Positions 20,137 through 28,068 of a DNA stretch of 64,000 nt are shown in pieces. Source of the DNA: Thiomicrorhabdus heinhorstiae (lineage in GTDB: Bacteria; Pseudomonadota; Gammaproteobacteria; Thiomicrospirales; Thiomicrospiraceae); assembly GCF_013391765.2 (NCBI RefSeq), contig NZ_JACBGI020000009.1:1-64000 (forward strand), given 5' to 3'. Position numbers and translations under genes: made by a program. The notes under the pieces were generated by a model. It was not told the DNA's origin, made no database searches, and saw only the letters and a list, made by a program, of their open reading frames with translations. Position 1 is the stretch's first letter. Each line of letters opens with the position of its first letter.

Positions 20137-21855
20137 TTAATTCCGTCGCATAGTGCCGGAGTTTTCCATCTCTCCGCCGCCGCTGGAAATAGGAACATCA
20201 AGGGTTTCCGGCGGCTCAACCTTGAGCAGTCGATATAAACGCATCAACTGACGACGGTACAAACGATCAAAGCTTTTTACACTGTCGGACGGATTGTAAT
20301 CACCGAACCACCAGAACCAATCCGACCCTTCGCAAACAGCTAACTGATTGGTCGCCGCATCCGCTTCGCCAGACGACAAATCACCGGAAGCCATCACTTC
20401 GTCATAACATTCTTTAGCCTCAACCAACAAATCCCAGCCGCGGTTTTTATCCTTATCTCCAATCCAGGTGGAGAAAGAACCATACACCCAACTTCCTGCT
20501 TTCAAGGTTGGCAGATGTCGCAACTTTGCGCCTGACTCCAAAGCATCGCTGAACGTCGTCATCTCAATCCTCGGGTGACTGCTAAGCTTGTCATACAATG
20601 CAGACAGGAAATGCTGAGCATTATCAGGATAATATTCCCAAGCGTTCTCACCATCGAGAATAACCGTTACCACATGCTCCTCCACTTCATCACCAAGGAA
20701 ATTGCCTATATTCTGCAAGTGGTGCACGAAGTCTCCGGCAGCATCCTGCGGATTCCAGTCCTTATACTGAAAGCCGATCAGATCAGACAAACCATCGTCA
20801 CGGAAGAACAAGGCACAATTTTGCGAAGCATGCTGCAAAGGCTGATAAAGTGCTTTTTTACTGTTCAGATCATGCTCATCGATATGCGACGCTTCACATG
20901 AATGGCGCCAAACCCCCTCGCCGGAAGCGGTCCACTTGAAGCCGTATTCGTCCAACAAACCCACTGCGGCACTGCTTAAAGCCCCTTCGGACAACCACAC
21001 GCCTTTCGGCTTATGCCCAAAGTATTGATCAAAGACCTCCATACCTTTTTCCATATGCCATTTTGCCCGCTCGTAACCATCGGGATATTCCGGCGCTTCC
21101 GGCAACGGAGCGTGCGGCATGGCATCTTTGGTGGTATTAAAGTCAATCAGCAGCGGAACAATCGGATGACCGTAAGGCGTCATCGAAATTTCAATACGTC
21201 CTTCTTCCTGAAGCTTTTTATAACGAGGGATCACACTGCCCAAAGCATCTTTAATCACTTCGATCATCATTTTCTGATCGCCAGCATCAAAGTTATTACC
21301 CTTGTCCATCAACTGCTGGATTCGTTCATCGTCCTGGCGCAAACCCATCCCCATCCAAGCTAAGTGGTACCACATCAATAGGTCGACAAAAAACTGGTCA
21401 GACAGATAGTTCAAACAATACGGATCAAAATGGTCTCCTTTCTGATGACAGGTGACCATCTCGGCAAGTGATTTGAATTTAGGCAAGGTATCAATCATTG
21501 TCGGTCCGTTAGCGCGTAAACAGGCCGCAATAATTTCCTCTTTAGCCATGATATCTTGCGGAATCGGTTCGACACCGGCCACCCAATTGAGTAACGGATC
21601 ACTCATTGGCGTTCCATGCTCCAACCAAGCGGACATCTGCTGATCGTAGTCATCCAACTGCTCCAGCAGAACCGGTGCAAAATTGACCACAACCTTCGCC
21701 TGCGGAAACTCTTCCAAATGCCACGCCATGTCGGTGTAATCTTTTATGGCGTGCAAATACACCCAAGGCAAACGATAGACGCCGTCCAAACCATCTCGAT
21801 AATGCGGTTGATGCATATGCCAACACAACACTACCTTAATGCGTTTTTTCTCCAT
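20137..21855 (-). CDS. Glycoside hydrolase family 57 alpha-glucan enzyme
   Basis: The 572-residue protein has GH57 conserved regions: HMHQPHYRD at 13-21, GHPIVPLL, GVWLSEGALSS near 300 with the likely nucleophile Glu, and ILDGENAWEYY near 410 with the second catalytic acid. Family members are alpha-amylases, amylopullulanases, branching enzymes or glucanotransferases, and the exact activity cannot be read from these motifs. Its place between glgC and malQ points to intracellular glycogen or maltodextrin processing; no signal peptide is seen. A strong AGGAG site precedes the ATG. The last residues (SSGGGEMENSGTMRRN) look disordered. Confidence 0.9.
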   Translation of the reverse strand: MEKKRIKVVLCWHMHQPHYRDGLDGVYRLPWVYLHAIKDYTDMAWHLEEFPQAKVVVNFAPVLLEQLDDYDQQMSAWLEHGTPMSDPLLNWVAGVEPIPQDIMAKEEIIAACLRANGPTMIDTLPKFKSLAEMVTCHQKGDHFDPYCLNYLSDQFFVDLLMWYHLAWMGMGLRQDDERIQQLMDKGNNFDAGDQKMMIEVIKDALGSVIPRYKKLQEEGRIEISMTPYGHPIVPLLIDFNTTKDAMPHAPLPEAPEYPDGYERAKWHMEKGMEVFDQYFGHKPKGVWLSEGALSSAAVGLLDEYGFKWTASGEGVWRHSCEASHIDEHDLNSKKALYQPLQHASQNCALFFRDDGLSDLIGFQYKDWNPQDAAGDFVHHLQNIGNFLGDEVEEHVVTVILDGENAWEYYPDNAQHFLSALYDKLSSHPRIEMTTFSDALESGAKLRHLPTLKAGSWVYGSFSTWIGDKDKNRGWDLLVEAKECYDEVMASGDLSSGEADAATNQLAVCEGSDWFWWFGDYNPSDSVKSFDRLYRRQLMRLYRLLKVEPPETLDVPISSGGGEMENSGTMRRN

Positions 21856-21902
21856 CTTTTTCTCCTAAAATTTTCGTTAAAGCTCTCGGGTATGATTTAC
21901 TT

Positions 21903-23171
21903 CTATCTCAACATATGAATTTTCTGACCAAGCATATCCGGCGTCACCAGAACAATGCCTGAAGACTCTTCAACATAGAAACGCTCGGCATCCGCGACCG
22001 GATCCTCTCCAATAATCGTTCCGGGCGGGATAGAAGCCCCCTTATCAATTACCGCATTTTGAATTCGACAATGACGCCCAACCTCTACACGCGGCAATAA
22101 AACCGAGTCTTTAATCAAAGAATAACTATGGATCCGCGAACCACTTCCAACAACGGAACGTTTGATTCGCGCACCCGAGATAATACAACCGCCGGCGACT
22201 AAAGAATCGATCGCCTCCCCTCGACGACCTTCGTCATCAAAAGTGAATTTCGCAGGCGGCATCTGCGCCTGATAGGTCCAAATCGGCCAGTCTCGGTTAT
22301 ATAGATTTAATTCAGGTTCAATCGAACACAAGTCCAGATTCGCTTTCCAGAAAGATTCAATTGTCCCGACATCACGCCAGTACAACGGATCGCCCTTCTC
22401 ATCAACAAACGGGTAAGCGCGAACCACCTGATCTTCAATAATGGAAGGAATAATATCTTTACCGAAGTCTCGGGAAGAATCCGGGTTATCACTGTCTTCA
22501 ATCAGTTTCTGGTATAAAAATTCGGTCGAGAAGATATAGATCCCCATCGAAGCCAGTGCCATATCCGGCTTGCCTGGCATCGAATCAGGATCAGCAGGCT
22601 TTTCAGTAAATTTGGTAATTTGAAAGTCTTCATTCACCGACATGACACCGAAACCTTTGGCTTCCTCGCGCGGCACCTCGATACAACCGATCGTGACGTC
22701 GGCACCTGAGCGCGAATGATCCAGCAACATTTTGCTGTAGTCCATCGAATAGATGTGATCTCCGCCCAAAACCAATACATACTCCGGAGTATGACGACGC
22801 ATGATGTCGAGATTCTGGTATAAGGCATCCGCCGTTCCTTTGTACCAGTCCTTATCGACACGCTGCTGAGCAGGTAACAACTCAACAAACTCACCCACTT
22901 CATAGCGCATAAAACTCCATGCACGTTGAATATGACGAATCAGAGAGTGAGACTTATATTGTGTCAATACTCCGATCTTACGAATCCCTGAATTAACACA
23001 GTTGGAAAGAACAAAATCGATAATTCGGTATTTCCCACCAAAAGGAACCGCCGGCTTCGCCCTCCAACGTGTCAACTCCTTCAAACGGCTACCTTCGCCA
23101 CCAGCCAAAATCAATGCCAAGGTTTTTCGAGTTAAGTGAGTCGACGTTTTCGTTTCGCTATAATATTTCAT
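21903..23171 (-). CDS. glgC: Glucose-1-phosphate adenylyltransferase GlgC
   Basis: GlgC makes ADP-glucose, the committed step of bacterial glycogen synthesis. The 422-residue protein begins its nucleotidyltransferase domain with LALILAGGEGSRLKELT (18-34), then has the family motifs WYKGTADALYQN, GGDHIYSMDY and FTEKP. It ends in a left-handed beta-helix section (from about 310) starting GGCIISGARIKRSVVG. E. coli GlgC is 431 residues. It is the first gene of the glycogen unit; AGAGGA lies before the ATG, and a perfect palindrome sits about 48 bases upstream. Confidence 0.97.
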   Translation of the reverse strand: MKYYSETKTSTHLTRKTLALILAGGEGSRLKELTRWRAKPAVPFGGKYRIIDFVLSNCVNSGIRKIGVLTQYKSHSLIRHIQRAWSFMRYEVGEFVELLPAQQRVDKDWYKGTADALYQNLDIMRRHTPEYVLVLGGDHIYSMDYSKMLLDHSRSGADVTIGCIEVPREEAKGFGVMSVNEDFQITKFTEKPADPDSMPGKPDMALASMGIYIFSTEFLYQKLIEDSDNPDSSRDFGKDIIPSIIEDQVVRAYPFVDEKGDPLYWRDVGTIESFWKANLDLCSIEPELNLYNRDWPIWTYQAQMPPAKFTFDDEGRRGEAIDSLVAGGCIISGARIKRSVVGSGSRIHSYSLIKDSVLLPRVEVGRHCRIQNAVIDKGASIPPGTIIGEDPVADAERFYVEESSGIVLVTPDMLGQKIHMLR

Positions 23172-23218
23172 TCACGATAATCCTCTATATGGAAACTAGG
23201 TTTTTAATACCCGCTGGA

Positions 23219-23232
23219 CCGTATAAATACGG
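23219..23232. repeat. Perfect palindrome in the glgC leader
   Basis: CCGTATAAATACGG has 6-base arms around a 2-base centre and lies 48-61 bases upstream of the glgC ATG. The symmetry and position suit a dimeric repressor or activator site. No regulator family is recognised from it. Confidence 0.35.
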
Positions 23233-23627
23233 CTCTTATAATCTAAATCCAAGTTGCAGCGCTTGGAAAGCCTGGCATAAAGAGTGTCCGTTAAGAAAGG
23301 GGGGGGTCTTGCATACTTCTCAATATCTTCATGTTTACACCTAACAATCGGCAATATGTAGCAGAAGAAACAACTCTTCCCGTTTTAATCGTACCGACCC
23401 GTCAGGCGCAGCGGCGATCAGACCAACAGAAACCTGTCAACCGGAATGCCGAACCTGAACAAAGACCAAAAAACATCTAGCACCTTTTACACCAAGATTG
23501 CTATCTTCTACTAAGCCTAATACTTCAAGCGGCAACATTTTTTTTTGCAAGTCCTTTTTAATAAACAAACCTCACAAAATACAGGCTTTTTCACTAAGCG
23601 TTAATTTTCACTTAAGATTCAAACCTT

Positions 23628-23659
23628 AAAAAAACTCTTGGGGAAAATTCCACAAGAGT
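23628..23659 (-). terminator. Rho-independent terminator, minus strand
   Basis: Arms 23634-23643 and 23650-23659 pair over 10 bases with one mismatch around a 6-base loop; on the minus strand the hairpin is followed by seven T. It lies 46 bases beyond the stop of the doubtful frame at 23705-24223 and about 615 bases beyond gmhA, so some minus-strand transcript ends here. Confidence 0.7.
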
Positions 23660-23704
23660 GCACTTGCACCAATAAAGCATCCAGCTTCATTCCGATGCAA
23701 GCCA

Positions 23705-24223
23705 TCAGATACAATGCAAAACGCCTTTCCTTACCCGACAGCCATGATTATTCGCAATAAATTGCACTCTTCTCTTAACACTGCCAAAAAGTGAAGATTT
23801 TGCACCAATAACGTTTACATTTTGCCAACTGACGATCATATTTTTTTGAACTATTTGTGACGCATCTCCGAGCTTTGCAGTCGGATTTTCACACCCTTTA
23901 CGCGCAACGCCGGCACCTGTCGCCATGATAAAAAAACGACGCACAGAGAAAACTGCGTTCAACCCTGACACATGATTGATGCGACTCAACGGCAACCGAA
24001 CAAGACAAGTGTCGTATGATTTGGTGAATTCGCCAACCAAGGCAAGAAAAGAGTGCGAAGTCGTTCTAAAGAATAGCTCTAGAAAAACAATAACTTGACT
24101 ATAGAGAAAACAAAAAAATTGGTGAAGAAAAGACGATTGAAAAGTCACTCGCTGAGTTTTGCCGGGATGCAACTGTAAAAATTGCCAGAGTGTTTCGATA
24201 AGCACCATTTTCCCGATCTGCAT
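23705..24223 (-). CDS. Doubtful hypothetical protein
   Basis: This open frame would encode about 172 residues from an ATG at 24223. I recognise no family, and the composition (rich in F, S, V, with scattered Cys) is not persuasive. The only supports are that it runs in the same direction as gmhA, starting about 50 bases after it, and that a good terminator follows its stop by 46 bases. It may be a degraded gene or a chance frame. Confidence 0.2.
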   Translation of the reverse strand: MQIGKMVLIETLWQFLQLHPGKTQRVTFQSSFLHQFFCFLYSQVIVFLELFFRTTSHSFLALVGEFTKSYDTCLVRLPLSRINHVSGLNAVFSVRRFFIMATGAGVARKGCENPTAKLGDASQIVQKNMIVSWQNVNVIGAKSSLFGSVKRRVQFIANNHGCRVRKGVLHCI

Positions 24224-24274
24224 TATCAACGCTCCCGAGACAAGCGGCGTTGATGTAAAGCAAAACAGTGTAGT

Positions 24275-24844
24275 CTAACTTGCATAAATAGAATCCAACC
24301 CTTCGCAAATAAGATGGTTTAGAAAAGTGTGCGCTTCCTGAATTCTCGCAGTTTCCACACAGTCGATTCTGAAACAGATATCAGCCAACTCGCTCAGACG
24401 GCTTTCCTCTCGACCGGTCATAGCAATCGAAAAGCAGCCTATCCGCTTGGCTTCTTCAACCGCTTCAACAACATTCTGACTATTACCGGAAGTCGACATC
24501 GCGATCACAATATCACCTTTCGAAGCCAAGGCTTCAATCTGGCGGGCAAAGACGCTTTGAAAAGCGTAATCATTGCTATGCGCCGTCAAAATCGAACTAT
24601 CGGTCGTCAAGGCCAGCGAAGCCAATGGACGACGATCTTTGACATAACGCACCATCAACTCGGCAGCCATATGCTGGGCATCTGCTGCACTACCACCATT
24701 GCCCAACCACAAGACTTTACCGCCTTTATCAAGCGATTCGGCAATTTTCTCGACCATTGCCACTATATCTTCACGTCGCTGCAAGACCGATTCTATTGCT
24801 GCATGGTGCGACTGCAACGCATGCTCAAAACCTATCCGTACCAT
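24275..24844 (-). CDS. gmhA: Phosphoheptose isomerase GmhA
   Basis: GmhA converts sedoheptulose-7-phosphate to D-glycero-D-manno-heptose-7-phosphate, the first step of LPS heptose synthesis. The 189-residue SIS-domain protein (E. coli 192) has VLWLGNGGSAADAQHMAAEL at about 44-63, STSGNSQNV near 120, and the active-site QEAHTFLNHLICEG near 170. It begins 9 bases after hldE stops, so the two heptose genes form a unit. DiaA is a close paralogue family, but the hldE linkage favours GmhA. Confidence 0.92.
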   Translation of the reverse strand: MVRIGFEHALQSHHAAIESVLQRREDIVAMVEKIAESLDKGGKVLWLGNGGSAADAQHMAAELMVRYVKDRRPLASLALTTDSSILTAHSNDYAFQSVFARQIEALASKGDIVIAMSTSGNSQNVVEAVEEAKRIGCFSIAMTGREESRLSELADICFRIDCVETARIQEAHTFLNHLICEGLDSIYAS

Positions 24845-24853
24845 TAGATTACG

Positions 24854-26293
24854 CTATTCTTTATCGTGATTGTTAATTTTTTCGACCAAATTAGTCGTCG
24901 AAAAACCTTGCCAGAAAGAGAGAACCTCAACCGACCCGCCGTTTTCCCAAACGCAGTGCGCGCCAGCGATCTCTTCAGGACGGTAATCTCCGCCTTTTAC
25001 CAAAACATCCGGTTTCAACTTACAGATTAAACGCTCTGGCGTCTCCTCGGAAAACGGCACAACCCAGTCGACACAACTCAATGCCGAAAGCAGCTCCATC
25101 CGTCCTTCCAATGGAACGATCGGACGTGTCGGACCCTTTAATTGCTGGACGGATTCATCCGAATTGACCGCAACAATCAATCGATCACCCATACGGGCAG
25201 CCTCGTTCAAATAACGCACATGGCCACTATGCAACAGATCGAAACATCCGTTGGTAATCACCACTCGCTCACCATTGCTTTGCGCAATACGAACCAATTC
25301 CAGTAATTCATCTTCGTTCAAGGCGACATAGCCCTGATGACGCAGGGATGCCTTAATCACCTCATCCAACTCCGCCTTGGAAACCGTCGAAGTTCCGACT
25401 TTTCTCACTACAATACTAGCGGCCTGATTGGCAAGATTCACCGCTGCCTGCAAACTCATCCCCGAGGCGAATGCGGTAGCCAGAGTCGCCATAACCGTGT
25501 CCCCTGCACCAGTCACATCAAACACTTCTTGCGCTTGTGACTGCAACAAGTAAGGATCGGCACCTTTTGAAACCAACGCCATTCCATGTTCGCTTCGCGT
25601 CACCAAAAGCGCATCCAGATCAAGTGCTTCTACCAACGCTTCCGCTTTCTGCAACAGATGCGCTTCATTAGCAACGGAACCAACAATATTTTCGAACTCG
25701 GACTGATTCGGCTTAATCAAAGTGGCGCCACTGTAACGACTAAAATCATCACCTTTCGGATCAACCAACACCGGTACACCCACCGTCCTAGCAACCTCAA
25801 TCATCTTTTCGACCGTCTGCAAAGCACCTTTTGCATAATCCGACACGACTAAAGCGTCGTAATCCGCAATCCACTGCTCTACCTTTTCTGCCAACTCCCG
25901 TGCCGGCTCAATCGCAATCGGCTCCTCGAAATCCATACGGATTAACTGCTGGTGATGACTCAATATCCGCAATTTACAGATGGTTCCAGAATCCGAAAAC
26001 ACCCAGTCATAATCGACTTGAGCCGCGGTCAACAGGTCGCCCAATTGCCGTCCATGGACATCGACTCCGCTATCGCCGTCCTTACCGACCACACCCAGCA
26101 GACGAACTTCCGCGCCGAGAGCTGCGATGTTTAAAGCAACGTTAGCGGCACCACCGGCACGGCACTCCTCAGAGGCAACTTTGACCACCGGTACTGGAGC
26201 TTCAGGGGAAATACGACCGGCTCTTCCGGTCCAATACTGGTCAAGCATCACATCGCCGACCACAAGAATCTTGGTATTTGAAAAGTCGTGCAT
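24854..26293 (-). CDS. hldE: Bifunctional heptose-7-phosphate kinase/heptose-1-phosphate adenylyltransferase HldE
   Basis: HldE carries out two steps of ADP-heptose synthesis. The N-terminal PfkB-type kinase domain (1 to about 320) shows KILVVGDVMLDQYW, GGAANVALNIAALGAEV and DVTGAGDTVMATLA. The C-terminal cytidylyltransferase-like domain (from about 345) has TNGCFDLLHSGHVRYL with the HxGH signature. The ATG at 26293 gives 479 residues (E. coli 477); the open frame extends 35 residues further upstream into the divergent promoter region and that extension is rejected. Confidence 0.97.
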   Translation of the reverse strand: MHDFSNTKILVVGDVMLDQYWTGRAGRISPEAPVPVVKVASEECRAGGAANVALNIAALGAEVRLLGVVGKDGDSGVDVHGRQLGDLLTAAQVDYDWVFSDSGTICKLRILSHHQQLIRMDFEEPIAIEPARELAEKVEQWIADYDALVVSDYAKGALQTVEKMIEVARTVGVPVLVDPKGDDFSRYSGATLIKPNQSEFENIVGSVANEAHLLQKAEALVEALDLDALLVTRSEHGMALVSKGADPYLLQSQAQEVFDVTGAGDTVMATLATAFASGMSLQAAVNLANQAASIVVRKVGTSTVSKAELDEVIKASLRHQGYVALNEDELLELVRIAQSNGERVVITNGCFDLLHSGHVRYLNEAARMGDRLIVAVNSDESVQQLKGPTRPIVPLEGRMELLSALSCVDWVVPFSEETPERLICKLKPDVLVKGGDYRPEEIAGAHCVWENGGSVEVLSFWQGFSTTNLVEKINNHDKE

Positions 26294-26326
26294 AACGACA
26301 AAAAGCCTTTCTTCCGAATTAAACTC

Positions 26327-26340
26327 CCGCCCAAGGGCGG
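26327..26340. repeat. Perfect palindrome between hldE and the PagL-like gene
   Basis: CCGCCCAAGGGCGG (6-base arms, 2-base centre) sits in the 92-base divergent intergenic region, 34 bases from the hldE ATG and 46 bases from the pagL-like ATG. It could be an operator shared by both genes, or a chance GC-rich palindrome. Confidence 0.3.
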
Positions 26341-26385
26341 AAAATTGCTTTAGAATGTGCGGATAGTTTAGCAGGAAACCCGGGA

Positions 26386-27054
26386 ATGCATAGTTCAAAT
26401 CCTTTCAAACACGTGAAAAGGTCAATCCAATTATTCACTTTAAGCCTTAGTCTATTCTTTTTTTCCTCGGCACAAGCCCAGAAAGCGCCAAACGATCTAA
26501 TGCCTTATGCGATTGTCGGCTCAATTGCGTCGCTTGTCTTTGCCTGCTATCAAGGCAAAACACCGTGTACCCTTGACCCTAAAATGAATTCAAATGGCCT
26601 GGTTTTCAGTTTTGATCGCGGTCAAGACAATCAACTGCTACAAGAGCGTGTCGCTATTGGAATGGATTGGGCTGAAGCGATATACGAAGGAAAATACTGG
26701 CGCCTTCAAGGTCGCTGGGACCTGAGTTTTCACCATTGGCATAGTGAACGCTCCGCAGTCAAAAATGACAGCGGATACATTATCGGCCTGACTCCGATTT
26801 TCCGATATATCTTAAAAGACGATGAAATCACTCCCTATATCGAAATGGGAGCCGGTCCGCATTTTCTCGACAGTATCTACATTGAAGATGAAAATAAATC
26901 GACACAGCTGCAATTCGGAGACCATCTGGGAATCGGTTTTATCGCTGGTCGTGTTGAAGTAGGCTACCGTTATATTCATATTTCCAACGCGAACATTGAA
27001 CTTCCGAACCCGGGAACAGATTTTCACAATCTACATTTTGCCTACCGTTTTTAG
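26386..27054 (+). CDS. pagL: Acyloxyacyl hydrolase, PagL-like lipid A 3-O-deacylase
   Basis: The 222-residue protein has an N-terminal signal peptide (basic start, hydrophobic LFTLSLSLFFFSSAQA, cleavage after AQA about residue 31) and alternating amphipathic strands typical of a small outer-membrane beta-barrel. The C-terminal HISNANIELPNPGTDFHN matches the PagL active-site region, in which His and Ser act with an acidic residue, and the protein ends in an aromatic F (AYRF). PagL removes the 3-O acyl chain of lipid A in the outer leaflet. A good AGGAAA site precedes the ATG. It is divergent from hldE and upstream of kdsD and waaA, all in LPS metabolism. It is longer than Pseudomonas PagL, so exact activity is inference. 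Confidence 0.82.
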   Translation: MHSSNPFKHVKRSIQLFTLSLSLFFFSSAQAQKAPNDLMPYAIVGSIASLVFACYQGKTPCTLDPKMNSNGLVFSFDRGQDNQLLQERVAIGMDWAEAIYEGKYWRLQGRWDLSFHHWHSERSAVKNDSGYIIGLTPIFRYILKDDEITPYIEMGAGPHFLDSIYIEDENKSTQLQFGDHLGIGFIAGRVEVGYRYIHISNANIELPNPGTDFHNLHFAYRF

Positions 27055-27105
27055 GCAGAAAGTTTTAAGATAACGCCATGCAAATTTCTCAAAGTTTTTA
27101 AAGTC

Positions 27106-28047
27106 ATGAAATCCGAATACCAAAGCATTGCCAAACGCGTTTTCAACATCGAAGCCGAAGCGATTATTCACCTTAAAACCCTGCTTGACGAAAAATTCGA
27201 CCAGAGTGTCGAAGCGATCCTGAAAACTCAGGGCCGTGTTGTCATTTGCGGAATGGGAAAATCCGGTTTGATCGGTAAAAAAATCATGGCTACTTTTGCC
27301 AGCACCGGAACGCCTTGCTTTTTCATGCACCCTGGTGAAGCCTTTCACGGTGATTTGGGAATGGTTTCGCCGAAAGACGTGTTTCTTGCCCTATCCAACT
27401 CAGGGGAAACCGAAGAGGTCATTCGCCTGCTGCCGTTCTTGAAAGACAACGGTAACGTGGTCATTTCGATGACTGGACGTCCCGAGTCAACCTTGGCCAA
27501 AAACTCCGACCATCATCTCAATATTGCCGTACCGCAAGAAGCTTGCCCGCACCAGCTGGCTCCGACCTCTTCAACAACGGCTACATTGGTGATGGGGGAT
27601 GCTCTGGCGGTTGCTCTGATGGAAGCGCGCGACTTCCAGCCGCATCAATTTGCCCGCTTCCACCCGGGCGGCAGCTTAGGCCGCAAGCTTTTAACTCGTG
27701 TCAAACATGAAATGACTTCAACCAATCTACCGTTGATTCCGGCCGATGCTTGCATGGCCGAAGTCATCCACAGCATGAACGAAGGTCGACTTGGGCTATG
27801 CATTGTTGAAAACGGTCAAGGGATTATCACCGATGGTGACTTGCGCCGCCATATGGAAAAAGACGCCGCCGACTTGATGAACAAAAAGGCGGCCGACATT
27901 ATGATGAGCAATCCAAAAACCATTTCAGCCGAAGCCAGATTAAACGAAGCCGAAGAAATGATGAACCAGTATAAAATCACTTCCTTGCTGGTTGAAGAAG
28001 ACTCGCAAATTGTCGGCGTGATCCAAATTTACGACTTAAACTTTTAA
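27106..28047 (+). CDS. kdsD: Arabinose-5-phosphate isomerase KdsD
   Basis: KdsD interconverts ribulose-5-phosphate and arabinose-5-phosphate for Kdo synthesis. The 313-residue protein has a SIS domain (about 30-175) with VVICGMGKSGLIGKKI, SNSGETEEV and TSSTTATLVMGDALAVAL, the segment FHPGGSLGRKLL, then two CBS domains (about 200-313). Length is close to E. coli KdsD (328). waaA follows 21 bases later, a Kdo gene pair. Confidence 0.95.
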   Translation: MKSEYQSIAKRVFNIEAEAIIHLKTLLDEKFDQSVEAILKTQGRVVICGMGKSGLIGKKIMATFASTGTPCFFMHPGEAFHGDLGMVSPKDVFLALSNSGETEEVIRLLPFLKDNGNVVISMTGRPESTLAKNSDHHLNIAVPQEACPHQLAPTSSTTATLVMGDALAVALMEARDFQPHQFARFHPGGSLGRKLLTRVKHEMTSTNLPLIPADACMAEVIHSMNEGRLGLCIVENGQGIITDGDLRRHMEKDAADLMNKKAADIMMSNPKTISAEARLNEAEEMMNQYKITSLLVEEDSQIVGVIQIYDLNF

Positions 28048-28068
28048 ACGATTGCTGGGAGCGATTCG

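Larger units (their letters stand above)
23172..24274. other. 1.1-kb interval without a convincing gene
   Basis: Between glgC and gmhA I find no recognisable protein or RNA gene. It holds a palindrome in the glgC leader (23219-23232), a G-rich run near 23300, a strong minus-strand terminator (23628-23659), and one minus-strand open frame (23705-24223) whose translation does not resemble a known family. A decayed gene, a small RNA transcribed on the minus strand, or a long gmhA 3' end are all possible. Confidence 0.5.
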
